Both the position numbers and the translations under genes were made by a program. Below the pieces are notes generated by a model, which did no database searches, was not told the origin of the DNA, and saw only the letters and a program-made list of their open reading frames with translations. Positions 1-5,871 of a DNA stretch of 5,871 nt are shown here, piece by piece; the stretch's first letter is position 1, and the number at the start of each line of letters is the position of its first letter. Source of the DNA: CAZTLE01 sp964614415 (GTDB lineage: Bacteria > Bacteroidota > Bacteroidia > Flavobacteriales > Flavobacteriaceae); assembly GCA_964614415.1 (NCBI GenBank), contig CAZTLE010000229.1:1-5871 (forward strand), read 5' to 3'.

Positions 1-295
1 CATTGGAAATTCCAGTGCCGGCATACGCGAAGCACCTTATTACGGAATTCCTACAATCAACATAGGGACACGACAGGAAAACCGGGCATTACACGCACAT
101 ATTGTAAATACCTCCTACGATTCGGATGAGATTGCTTCGGCTCTTGCTTCCGATCTTACCCGGGCTGAGGTTGATCAGTCGTCCTTCGGTCGCGGGAATA
201 GCAATCAGCTGTTTCTTGAATCCCTGGAATCCGGAGAAGTATGGAAATTGAACCACCAAAAACAATTCCGCGATGTTCGGGTAACGGGCGCCTAA
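1..295 (+). CDS. neuC: UDP-N-acetylglucosamine 2-epimerase (hydrolysing), NeuC-like, C-terminal fragment
   Basis: Only the last 97 residues are present, read in frame from base 2 to a TAA at 293-295; the start lies upstream of the window. The first residues, IGNSSAGIREAPYYGIP, followed by TINIGTRQENR, match the nucleotide-binding region of the C-terminal Rossmann domain of UDP-GlcNAc 2-epimerases. The SSAGIxEAP...NIGxRQxxR pattern is that of the hydrolysing NeuC/NnaA/LegG type; non-hydrolysing WecB-type enzymes usually have a TERPE-like stretch instead. Hydrolysing enzymes convert UDP-GlcNAc (or a UDP-diamino sugar in the LegG group) to free ManNAc-type sugar plus UDP, in the cytoplasm, as the first committed step to sialic or legionaminic acid. 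Family members are about 380 residues, so roughly 280 are missing. The next gene starts 3 bases after the stop. The family call is firm; the exact substrate, and so the gene symbol, is uncertain. Confidence 0.85.
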   Translation, partial: IGNSSAGIREAPYYGIPTINIGTRQENRALHAHIVNTSYDSDEIASALASDLTRAEVDQSSFGRGNSNQLFLESLESGEVWKLNHQKQFRDVRVTGA

Positions 296-298
296 TCT

Positions 299-1675
299 AT
301 GGTGGATTCAGAAAAAACATCAAAAAAGATCCTGCTCCTGGTGCCCGATGGCACCGGAATTAAGAACTACCTCTATTCAAAGGTTTTTCAGGATTGTGAT
401 TCCCTGCTGCTGTTTCACAATTTCGACGACGATACACTAGCCCAGATTCAGAAGAATATTCGGTTAAAAGAAACCATAGAGATTCCAAAATACAAGGAAA
501 GTGTTCGTGAAAAGTTTTATCGAGAACTCATTCATACGGTTCGAATCCGTCATTATGCAAAGAAAGCGGAGAACCCCACCATCTTGAAATTCAGAAAACG
601 AAAGCACAAAGGATGGAAGCTCAAACTATTCTATGCGGGTGTTGGATTTGCATCGCGATTGGTATTTAAGTATGATCAGATCCTGCAACTGGAAGCGAAG
701 TACGATGCCTCAATAAAGCGAAATCCGTTTTACGAACAGGTAAAGGCAATTCTGGAGAAACACGATATCGATACGGTATTCTGTACCCACCAAAGAGCCC
801 TAAAGGCACCCACAGTCTTTGCCGCTGCAAGAGATCTGGGTATAAAGGCGACCACTGTGATCTATTCCTGGGATAATCTTCCAAAGGCGCGTTTAGCGCT
901 ACGGGCAGATAACTATTTGGTGTGGTCAAAGCACATGCAGGAGGAGTTGCATTTCTTCTATCCGGAGATTCCCCTGGACAGGATTTTGGTCACCGGTACA
1001 CCGCAGTTTGAGTTTTATCTGGAACGCAGTAACGTTCTTGCCAGAGAGGCTTTCTATGCAAAGCACGGATTGGACCCTAACAAACGAATACTCTGTTTTT
1101 CGGGAGATGATGTTGCTACATCGCCGCATGATCCACAGTACCTGTACGACATAGCTCAGGCACTAACAGAAGCCGGCATGGAGGATGAATTGCAAATTGC
1201 TTTCAGGCGTTGTCCGGTGGACGTTTCAGGGCGCTATGATGCGGTCATTAAGAAATTTCCTGAATTGATTATAGATATACCCCCTGTTTGGAATTTCAAT
1301 TCCGAGATTTGGACGGCCGTGTATCCCACCTATGAAGACATTAAGCTCCTGTCCAGTCTGGCGTATTATTCCGACGCGGTGATAAACGTTGGGTCCACCA
1401 TGGCGTTCGACTTCGGGATGTACGATAAGCCGTGCATCTTTATTAATTACGATGCGGTTAGAGACCCGGAATGGACAGTGGATTTCATTTATAAATACCA
1501 GCATTTTAGAAGCATGCCCTCACCGGAATCGGTGCGCTGGCTGAACGATAAGTCTAAGATCGTTTCTGTGATACGGGAGGCACTGCATAACCCAAAGACC
1601 GAAGTTCGTTCCTGGTTCGACATTGTAGTAAATCATCCCGATACCGCTTCGGAAAACATTTTAAACGCCCTCTGA
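299..1675 (+). CDS. GT-B-fold glycosyltransferase-like protein, poorly characterised family
   Basis: This 458-residue soluble protein has no signal peptide or clear membrane segment. The N-terminus (KILLLVPDGTGIKNYLYS, residues 10-27) looks like the first strand and loop of a GT-B Rossmann domain. A basic stretch at residues 97-109 may touch the membrane surface. Residues 158-167 (DTVFCTHQRA) and the phrase YSWDNLPKARLALRADNYLV (189-208), then VTGTPQFEF (231-239), resemble a widespread group of uncharacterised GT-B proteins with an SWDN...VW...VTG pattern. The C-terminal domain has CFSGDD (266-271) and VINVGSTMAFDFGMYDKP (361-378), which is laid out like the UDP-binding loop of the epimerase just upstream. 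It probably transfers a sugar (or sugar-like group) in repeat-unit assembly; donor and acceptor cannot be inferred. A relative of CDP-glycerol glycerophosphotransferases or a divergent epimerase are weaker alternatives. ATG 299 follows the epimerase stop by 3 bases and is the only sensible start; its TGA shares one base with the next ATG. Confidence 0.7.
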   Translation: MVDSEKTSKKILLLVPDGTGIKNYLYSKVFQDCDSLLLFHNFDDDTLAQIQKNIRLKETIEIPKYKESVREKFYRELIHTVRIRHYAKKAENPTILKFRKRKHKGWKLKLFYAGVGFASRLVFKYDQILQLEAKYDASIKRNPFYEQVKAILEKHDIDTVFCTHQRALKAPTVFAAARDLGIKATTVIYSWDNLPKARLALRADNYLVWSKHMQEELHFFYPEIPLDRILVTGTPQFEFYLERSNVLAREAFYAKHGLDPNKRILCFSGDDVATSPHDPQYLYDIAQALTEAGMEDELQIAFRRCPVDVSGRYDAVIKKFPELIIDIPPVWNFNSEIWTAVYPTYEDIKLLSSLAYYSDAVINVGSTMAFDFGMYDKPCIFINYDAVRDPEWTVDFIYKYQHFRSMPSPESVRWLNDKSKIVSVIREALHNPKTEVRSWFDIVVNHPDTASENILNAL

Positions 1676-2802
1676 TGCATATTGTATTCCTCGCACATGA
1701 ATATCCGTTATGGTCGCCCGGTGGCGTAGGGAGCTTTTTGCAAACCTTCGGAAGAGCGCTGGTGAAGGCTGGTCACAAAGTAACCGTTGTAGGTGTGGGT
1801 GATACAACTGAAGATGTTGAACTTGAGGACGAAGGGGTACGGCTCATTCGGCATAAACGAACCAAAGGGTGGCTACCGCAATTTATATACAATGGCCGGG
1901 AGTTGAATCGCAAGTTGAAACAGCTGCATAGCGAGGATCCCATAGACATTATGGAAGCGACCGAACTCGGCCTGGCACTCGTTGCCAGGAAACACAGGGC
2001 TCGAAAGGTGATTCGCCTGCATGGCGGACATCACTTCTTTGCAGAAGCCGAGAAGCGGGGAATCGACTGGAAAAAGGGGATGTTGGAGAAACGCTCCTTT
2101 GCAAAAGCCGATGGTTTCATAGCGGTTTCCAATTATGTGAAAGAGCACACGGCCAAATACCTGAGCTATCATAACAAACCGCTGACGATCATTCAGCATC
2201 CGATGGATACCGATATTACCATCCCCGACATAGAAGTGCAACCCAATCACATTTTGTTCGCGGGAACGGTTTGCGAGAAAAAAGGAGCCCGTCAACTTAT
2301 AGAAGCGTTTAAACTGGTTCGGGACCGATATCCCGAAAAAGAACTACATCTCTATGGCCGGGATTGGTTCTATCCCAATGGAGATTCGTATATCGAAGGC
2401 TTACATTCTGATTTTAGTGCGGATTATTTTGAAAATGTGACTTTTCATGGAAATATTCCAAGAAAAACACTTAATGAAAAGTATGCGCAATCGGCAATCT
2501 GCGTTTTTCCCTCACATATGGAAACTCAGGGGTTAGTAACACTTGAGGCAATGCTGCTTGAAAAACCCGTTATTTTTTCGAAATACGGTCCGGGGCCGGA
2601 AACTATTAATGACGGCCAGGACGGTTTGCTCTGTGATGTGTATGACCCAAAAGACATTGCCGAAAAGATCATATGGTGTATTGAACATCCAGAAGAAGCT
2701 GCAGAAATGGGAAAAAAGGCACGGAGAAAGATTCTGGATTCATTCGACAGGACGGATATATTGAACAGAAATATCGAATTTTATAACCAACTCATCAGCT
2801 AA
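1675..2802 (+). CDS. GT4-family glycosyltransferase
   Basis: This 375-residue protein is the usual length for a retaining GT4 enzyme with two Rossmann-like domains. The N-terminal acceptor domain opens with MHIVFLAHEYPLWSPGGVGS (residues 1-20), the typical glycine-rich loop, then ALVKAGHKVTVVG (28-40). IRLHGGHHFF (113-122) supplies the central histidine region and ADGFIAVSNYVKE (145-157) leads into the inter-domain linker. The donor domain has LFAGTVCEKKGARQLIEAF (194-212), LHLYG (224-228), FHGNIP (257-262) and the EX7E motif in HMETQGLVTLEAM (E283 and E291), followed by GPGPETINDGQDGLL (305-319). It should add one sugar from a nucleotide-sugar donor to the growing lipid-linked glycan at the inner face of the cytoplasmic membrane; the sugar is not predictable. 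The ATG overlaps the upstream stop by one base (TGATG), and the next gene follows after 8 bases. All motifs look intact. Confidence 0.92.
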   Translation: MHIVFLAHEYPLWSPGGVGSFLQTFGRALVKAGHKVTVVGVGDTTEDVELEDEGVRLIRHKRTKGWLPQFIYNGRELNRKLKQLHSEDPIDIMEATELGLALVARKHRARKVIRLHGGHHFFAEAEKRGIDWKKGMLEKRSFAKADGFIAVSNYVKEHTAKYLSYHNKPLTIIQHPMDTDITIPDIEVQPNHILFAGTVCEKKGARQLIEAFKLVRDRYPEKELHLYGRDWFYPNGDSYIEGLHSDFSADYFENVTFHGNIPRKTLNEKYAQSAICVFPSHMETQGLVTLEAMLLEKPVIFSKYGPGPETINDGQDGLLCDVYDPKDIAEKIIWCIEHPEEAAEMGKKARRKILDSFDRTDILNRNIEFYNQLIS

Positions 2803-2810
2803 CAAGGCCT

Positions 2811-3650
2811 ATGGAGACCCAATTTTCGACTTGCAAGATCTGCTCAGGCCCTGAGCTAAAAACGGTAAATCAACGCCTTAATTTGGTGCAATGTGGGACG
2901 TGCGAGTTCATCTTTGCAAAGAAAATTTATTCCGAAGAAGAGATCGTGGAGAAGTATCGCGAATTGTATGATGAGAACAGCGGCCTCTACGACCGACATC
3001 TGGTCACTGAGTTCAAAGAAATTCAGGAGGGTACCGTGAAGATCGGTAGAAATCGCAGCGGGATGATCGATAAATACGCACTTGCCAACGCTTCAAACTC
3101 GATTTTGGAGATCGGTAGTGGCATTGGTTTGGTGGGTTATTATATTAAGCAAAGTGGCCACAAGGGAGACTATCTGGGAGTAGAGTTGGATACGCAGGCC
3201 TTTGAGAAATCCCAGCAACTGGGACTTAATACGGTCAATGCGGACTTCTCATATATGGAAACCCTGAACAGGGACTTCGATGTGATTATGATGTGGGAGG
3301 TCATAGAGCACCTGCAGGATCTAAAGAAGTTCATGAAGCTGGCTCATGACCGCCTGGCGCCCAATGGCGTTTTGATACTGTCTACCCCCAATTACAACAA
3401 GGTGAAGAACTATCCGGATAATCCGAAGGAGCTTATTTTTCAGAACGAACCACCCATTCACCTGAACTTTTTTACCCGAAGAAATATCACCGACCTGTTC
3501 AAGCGTTTTGGTTTTGATCCGTTCGTGGTGCGTGTAAAGAAAAGACCGTATTTCAAACCAAAACAACGACAATTTTACAAGTTCCTGCTGAAATCCTTAG
3601 TAGGAGCCTATGAAGGCCCAACGCTATATCTGGTTGCCCGAAAAAAATGA
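2811..3650 (+). CDS. SAM-dependent class I methyltransferase with N-terminal CxxC...CxxC knuckle
   Basis: This 279-residue protein starts with CKIC (C8, C11) and CGTC (C28, C31), a small zinc-ribbon-like module often found before Methyltransf_23-type domains in polysaccharide clusters. The SAM-binding fold follows: motif I ILEIGSGIGLVGYY (98-111), an acidic residue ending the second strand in LGVELD (122-127), FDVIMMWEVIEHLQD (156-170) as motif IV/post-IV, and GVLILSTPN (186-194). The tail EPPIHLNFFTRRNITDLF (213-230) is typical of this group and ends in LYLVARKK. It probably methylates a sugar hydroxyl, amine or phosphate of the glycan or of a nucleotide sugar; the site is not predictable. 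It lacks the extra C-terminal domain of long (about 400-residue) sugar C-methyltransferases, so C-methylation is less likely. It lies between glycosyltransferase genes, 8 bases after one and 1 base before the next. The AAGG at 2804-2807 sits too close to the ATG to act as a normal ribosome binding site. Confidence 0.9.
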   Translation: METQFSTCKICSGPELKTVNQRLNLVQCGTCEFIFAKKIYSEEEIVEKYRELYDENSGLYDRHLVTEFKEIQEGTVKIGRNRSGMIDKYALANASNSILEIGSGIGLVGYYIKQSGHKGDYLGVELDTQAFEKSQQLGLNTVNADFSYMETLNRDFDVIMMWEVIEHLQDLKKFMKLAHDRLAPNGVLILSTPNYNKVKNYPDNPKELIFQNEPPIHLNFFTRRNITDLFKRFGFDPFVVRVKKRPYFKPKQRQFYKFLLKSLVGAYEGPTLYLVARKK

Positions 3651-3651
3651 T

Positions 3652-4752
3652 ATGAAGACGGTAGTCATTGGTCATAACTACACCCCGAATACCGTGGCCG
3701 CTATGAGCTATGAACTCGCTCATCACCTGGCGACAGCGGGCTATCGTGTGATCTTTATTTCCTACCGCCCGCGATTTACGAGTCCTGAGATTAAGAAAAT
3801 GGGTGCCGGAGAACTCGTTGTCACCTCCTGGCCCACTGAGAAGCGCCCCACGGGAATTCGCGACTTTTTCTGGTATGCAAAACTCTATCTGAAATACCGT
3901 CCATCCGTTTCCCTGGCACATTTTGGAGCGACCAATGTGATCACTATGGCGACCAAGATCCTTTCCTTCGGAAGGGCCCGAACCATTGCTTACTATCATA
4001 CAATCTATGCCGCGATAGATCACAAAACCGCTAAAAACAAACTACCGCCGCGCTTACTCCGTTGGCGAAAGCGCCTTTTCTATGCTTTGTTTTGCGATAA
4101 GGTCGTTTGTCCGTCGGTTTTTGGAAAAGAAGATCTTCGAAAAGTATTTGGTTTTAAGAAGTCGGTCGTGGTGCCGAATCCGATGCCCGACCGTTACGAG
4201 CGGGTTGATTCACATGTAGGCAATAAACTGGTGGTATCTTTCTTAGGTCGATTGGATTATATGAAAGGCATTAAGGAATTGGTTGATGGCTATCAGGCAC
4301 ATTTCACCGAATTTCCCGAAAGTCCTGTAGCTATTCGATTTGCAGGTTCCGGTAGTTTGAAGTCCTGGGTGGAGGAGGTATGCGCGTCTTCCAGAGGCCG
4401 GATGACCTTTCACGGCAATTTGCCCTATGAACAGGTTGATGAGTTTATTAGGGAGAGTGATTTTATGATCATTCCGTCACTATTTGACAACTTACCGACG
4501 GTTGGAATAGAAGCTTTTATGAATGGCGTTCCGGTACTCCTTTCCGAAAATACGGGCTTAACATCGTATATTGTCGATGGTGAGAACGGCTTTGTTTTCG
4601 AACCGGTAGCCACCGAAATTGAAGGATTGTTAAAGTCTCTCGCGAAAAAAGCGGAGGGCGGAGAGTCCATGAGAGAAAAAGCCAGAGAGACCTACAAAGC
4701 GCATTTTACCATATCGGCCTACTGTCAAGCCATGCAAGCCATTATTTCATGA
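3652..4752 (+). CDS. GT4-family glycosyltransferase (DX7E variant)
   Basis: I place the start at ATG 3652, giving 366 residues. The in-frame ATG at 3610 would add 14 residues (MKAQRYIWLPEKND) unlike the family and overlap the methyltransferase gene by 41 bases. From 3652 the protein opens directly with the first strand, MKTVVIGHNYTPNTVAAMSY (1-20), and sits 1 base after the upstream stop. The acceptor domain continues with LATAGYRVIFISY (26-38), YYHTIYA (114-120) and a basic helix RLLRWRKRLFYAL (134-146) that may lie on the membrane. The donor domain begins near VVVPNP (172-177) and has VSFLGRLDYMKGIKELVDGY (195-214), FAGSG (230-234), FHGNLPYEQV (253-262) and SLFDNLPTVGIEAFMNG (276-292). The EX7E motif is D279-X7-E287, a substitution seen in many working GT4 enzymes. 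It should add one sugar to the repeat unit on the cytoplasmic side; the specificity is unknown. The TGA overlaps the next ATG (ATGA). Confidence 0.9.
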   Translation: MKTVVIGHNYTPNTVAAMSYELAHHLATAGYRVIFISYRPRFTSPEIKKMGAGELVVTSWPTEKRPTGIRDFFWYAKLYLKYRPSVSLAHFGATNVITMATKILSFGRARTIAYYHTIYAAIDHKTAKNKLPPRLLRWRKRLFYALFCDKVVCPSVFGKEDLRKVFGFKKSVVVPNPMPDRYERVDSHVGNKLVVSFLGRLDYMKGIKELVDGYQAHFTEFPESPVAIRFAGSGSLKSWVEEVCASSRGRMTFHGNLPYEQVDEFIRESDFMIIPSLFDNLPTVGIEAFMNGVPVLLSENTGLTSYIVDGENGFVFEPVATEIEGLLKSLAKKAEGGESMREKARETYKAHFTISAYCQAMQAIIS

Positions 4753-5864
4753 AGATCGCCATTATCACCAGCGTACCTCATAAAATACACCAGGACCAAT
4801 TGTGGTCTTATGGCCCCTATGTGAAGGAAATGAATTTGTGGGGCAAGCATGTATCCGGGATCATCCTGGTGGCGCCTGAAACAGGTGAGATGGTTTCTGA
4901 AATTGATGTTGCTTACCAGCATGCGGATATTACTCATAAAGTGATTCCTTCAATCTCTTTGACTTCGTTTTCGGAGCTGCTTCGCACCCTGGTCCGGTTA
5001 CCGGGGATTCTCAGTGCTATCTTCGGAGCTATGCGCAGGGCAGACCACATCCATTTGCGATGTCCGGGGAATATTGGAATGTTGGGCGCCATGGTTCAGA
5101 TCTTTTTTCCCGGAAAGCCCAAGACGGCCAAATATGCCGGGAATTGGGACCCTTCTGCCAGGCAACCCCGTAGCTACCGTTTTCAAAAATGGTTGCTGGG
5201 AAATACCTTTTGGACAAAAAATATGCAGGTATTGGTGTACGGCGATTGGCCGGGACAGTCAAAAAATATAAAACCCTTTTTCACAGCGACTTACCCGGAA
5301 AGCAAAACAGCGGAAACTGTGGATCGTTGTTTCGAAAGCCCCTATCGTTTTCTGTTCGTGGGCACGCTGTCTCCGGGCAAGCAACCGACTTATGTGGTTC
5401 AGTTGATAGATGCACTTCGAAAGCGGGGAAAGCAGGTCCGGCTAGATATGTACGGAGAAGGAGTAGAGCGCGATGCTGTCGAAAAAATTATTGCTGAAAA
5501 GAACTTAGGAGATGTGATAACCCTCCACGGAAATCAATCGGCCGGGGTAGTGGAAGAAGCATACAAACAATCCCACATGATGCTTTTACCGTCCAAATCG
5601 GAAGGATGGCCCAAAGTTGTCGCTGAGGCCATGTTTTGGGGCTGTTTGCCTGTCGTTACCCGGGTGTCTTGCGTTCCCTGGATGCTGGGAGAAGGGGAGC
5701 GGGGTGTACTTCTTTCCGAAGAAAAAGAATCCGATGTGAAGCTTCTGAACGAACTACTGAATGATCCCGAAGCGATGCAGCGAATGTCCGAAACAGGTAT
5801 GCAATGGTCCCGGGAGTATACGATCGATGCCTTTGAGCGGGAAATTAGAAAACTGCTGGTATGA
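4749..5864 (+). CDS. GT4-type glycosyltransferase, flavobacterial capsule/O-antigen type
   Basis: This 371-residue protein has two GT-B domains. The N-terminal one opens with MKIAIITSVPHKIHQDQLWS (1-20), without the usual glycine-rich GGxG loop, then carries HIHLRCPGNIGMLGAM (100-115) and KYAGNWDPSARQPRSYRFQK (128-147), which I associate with homologues in Flavobacteriaceae. LVYGDWPGQSKNIKPFFTAT (162-181) leads to the donor domain: FLFVGTLSPGKQPTYVVQLI (201-220), LDMYGEG (232-238), LHGNQS (259-264), and the EX7E motif in SKSEGWPKVVAEAMFWG (E285 and E293), then SCVPWMLGEGERG (307-319). It should be a retaining sugar transferase acting on a lipid-linked intermediate in the cytoplasm. The donor is unknown. 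The unusual N-terminal loop hints at an acceptor different from that of the two other GT4 proteins here. It starts in a 4-base ATGA overlap with the upstream gene and ends in another 4-base overlap with a following ATG, so translational coupling is likely on both sides. Confidence 0.88.
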   Translation: MKIAIITSVPHKIHQDQLWSYGPYVKEMNLWGKHVSGIILVAPETGEMVSEIDVAYQHADITHKVIPSISLTSFSELLRTLVRLPGILSAIFGAMRRADHIHLRCPGNIGMLGAMVQIFFPGKPKTAKYAGNWDPSARQPRSYRFQKWLLGNTFWTKNMQVLVYGDWPGQSKNIKPFFTATYPESKTAETVDRCFESPYRFLFVGTLSPGKQPTYVVQLIDALRKRGKQVRLDMYGEGVERDAVEKIIAEKNLGDVITLHGNQSAGVVEEAYKQSHMMLLPSKSEGWPKVVAEAMFWGCLPVVTRVSCVPWMLGEGERGVLLSEEKESDVKLLNELLNDPEAMQRMSETGMQWSREYTIDAFEREIRKLLV

Positions 5865-5871
5865 AGGTGGT
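5861..5871 (+). CDS. Start of the next operon gene, cut by the window edge
   Basis: An ATG at 5861 lies in the stop of the preceding gene (ATGA, 5861-5864) and opens a new frame reading M-K-V before the window ends. The same ATGA junction occurs at 4749-4752, and a short hydrophobic start after MK is typical of GT-B glycosyltransferases and of Rossmann-fold sugar enzymes. Only three complete codons are visible, so this is inferred from junction geometry alone and the product cannot be named. Confidence 0.5.

Larger units (their letters stand above)
1..5871 (+). other. Polycistronic surface-glycan (capsule/O-antigen-like) operon segment
   Basis: All genes run in the same direction and cover the window almost completely. 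Junctions, in order, are a 3-base gap (296-298), a 1-base overlap (1675), an 8-base gap (2803-2810), a 1-base gap (3651), and two 4-base overlaps (4749-4752 and 5861-5864). No junction has room for a promoter or terminator, so transcription must begin upstream of base 1 and continue beyond base 5871. None of the starts is preceded at the normal distance by an AGGAGG-like site; some have A-rich leaders (for example 3641-3647), as is common in Bacteroidota. Gene content (epimerase, four glycosyltransferase-like proteins, methyltransferase) is that of a repeat-unit assembly locus. Whether the product is capsule, O-antigen, exopolysaccharide or a protein-linked glycan cannot be decided here. Confidence 0.85.

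Noticed and set aside
1873..2295. 140-codon open frame on the minus strand.
   Set aside because: It lies wholly inside a GT4 gene with intact motifs and shows no domain or leader of its own.
2543..2764. 73-codon plus-strand frame near the end of the first GT4 gene.
   Set aside because: The main frame covers the EX7E motif and a normal C-terminus here; the alternative translation has no recognisable features.
2804..2807. AAGG before the methyltransferase start as a Shine-Dalgarno site.
   Set aside because: Only 3 bases separate it from the ATG, too close for normal pairing, and no other start here has such a site.
3610..3651. Earlier in-frame ATG that would lengthen the second GT4 protein by 14 residues.
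   Set aside because: The extension is unlike the family N-terminus and overlaps the methyltransferase by 41 bases, while ATG 3652 begins exactly at the first beta strand and fits the close-packed junction pattern.
3553..4023. 156-codon open frame on the minus strand.
   Set aside because: It runs antisense across two well-supported genes, has no recognisable domain, and its composition is that of a reverse shadow.
5189..5497. 102-codon plus-strand frame inside the last glycosyltransferase; could have indicated a frameshift.
   Set aside because: The main frame is intact from start to stop with all donor-domain motifs, so the alternative frame is a by-product and no frameshift is needed.

Overview
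The window is an interior piece of one tightly packed, plus-strand surface-glycan biosynthesis operon. It starts inside one gene and ends just after the start codon of another. It holds the last 97 residues of a hydrolysing UDP-GlcNAc 2-epimerase (NeuC-like), a GT-B-fold glycosyltransferase-like protein of a poorly characterised family, a GT4 glycosyltransferase, a class I SAM-dependent methyltransferase with an N-terminal CxxC...CxxC knuckle, two further GT4-type glycosyltransferases, and the first codons of another gene. There are no RNA genes, mobile elements, repeats or CRISPR arrays that I can see, and no gene-free stretch longer than 8 bases.

The most likely source is a member of the Bacteroidota, probably a marine Flavobacteriaceae-type organism. 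None of the six visible start codons has a usable Shine-Dalgarno sequence, which is usual for that phylum. The last glycosyltransferase carries phrases (KYAGNWDP, LVYGDWPGQSKNIKPFF, SCVPWMLGEGERG) that I associate with flavobacterial capsule or O-antigen loci. Base composition looks balanced by eye (GC in the mid to upper 40s percent, an estimate), which is high for that family but occurs in some genera. The assignment is inference from memory of protein families, not a search result.

The junctions are a 3-base gap, a 1-base overlap (TGATG), an 8-base gap, a 1-base gap, and two 4-base ATGA overlaps. This argues for a single polycistronic transcript with translational coupling; promoter and terminator must lie outside the window.

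Functionally, the epimerase would release ManNAc or a related sugar from a UDP-HexNAc, feeding a nonulosonic acid (sialic/legionaminic-type) or other amino-sugar branch. The glycosyltransferases would add successive sugars to a lipid-linked repeat unit at the cytoplasmic face of the inner membrane, and the methyltransferase would decorate a sugar or cap the chain. Donor and acceptor sugars cannot be read from the sequence. No flippase, polymerase, chain-length regulator or nonulosonate synthase/activating enzyme is in the window; they would be expected in the flanks. I see an ordinary polysaccharide locus rather than a new type of system; the least understood part is the second gene.
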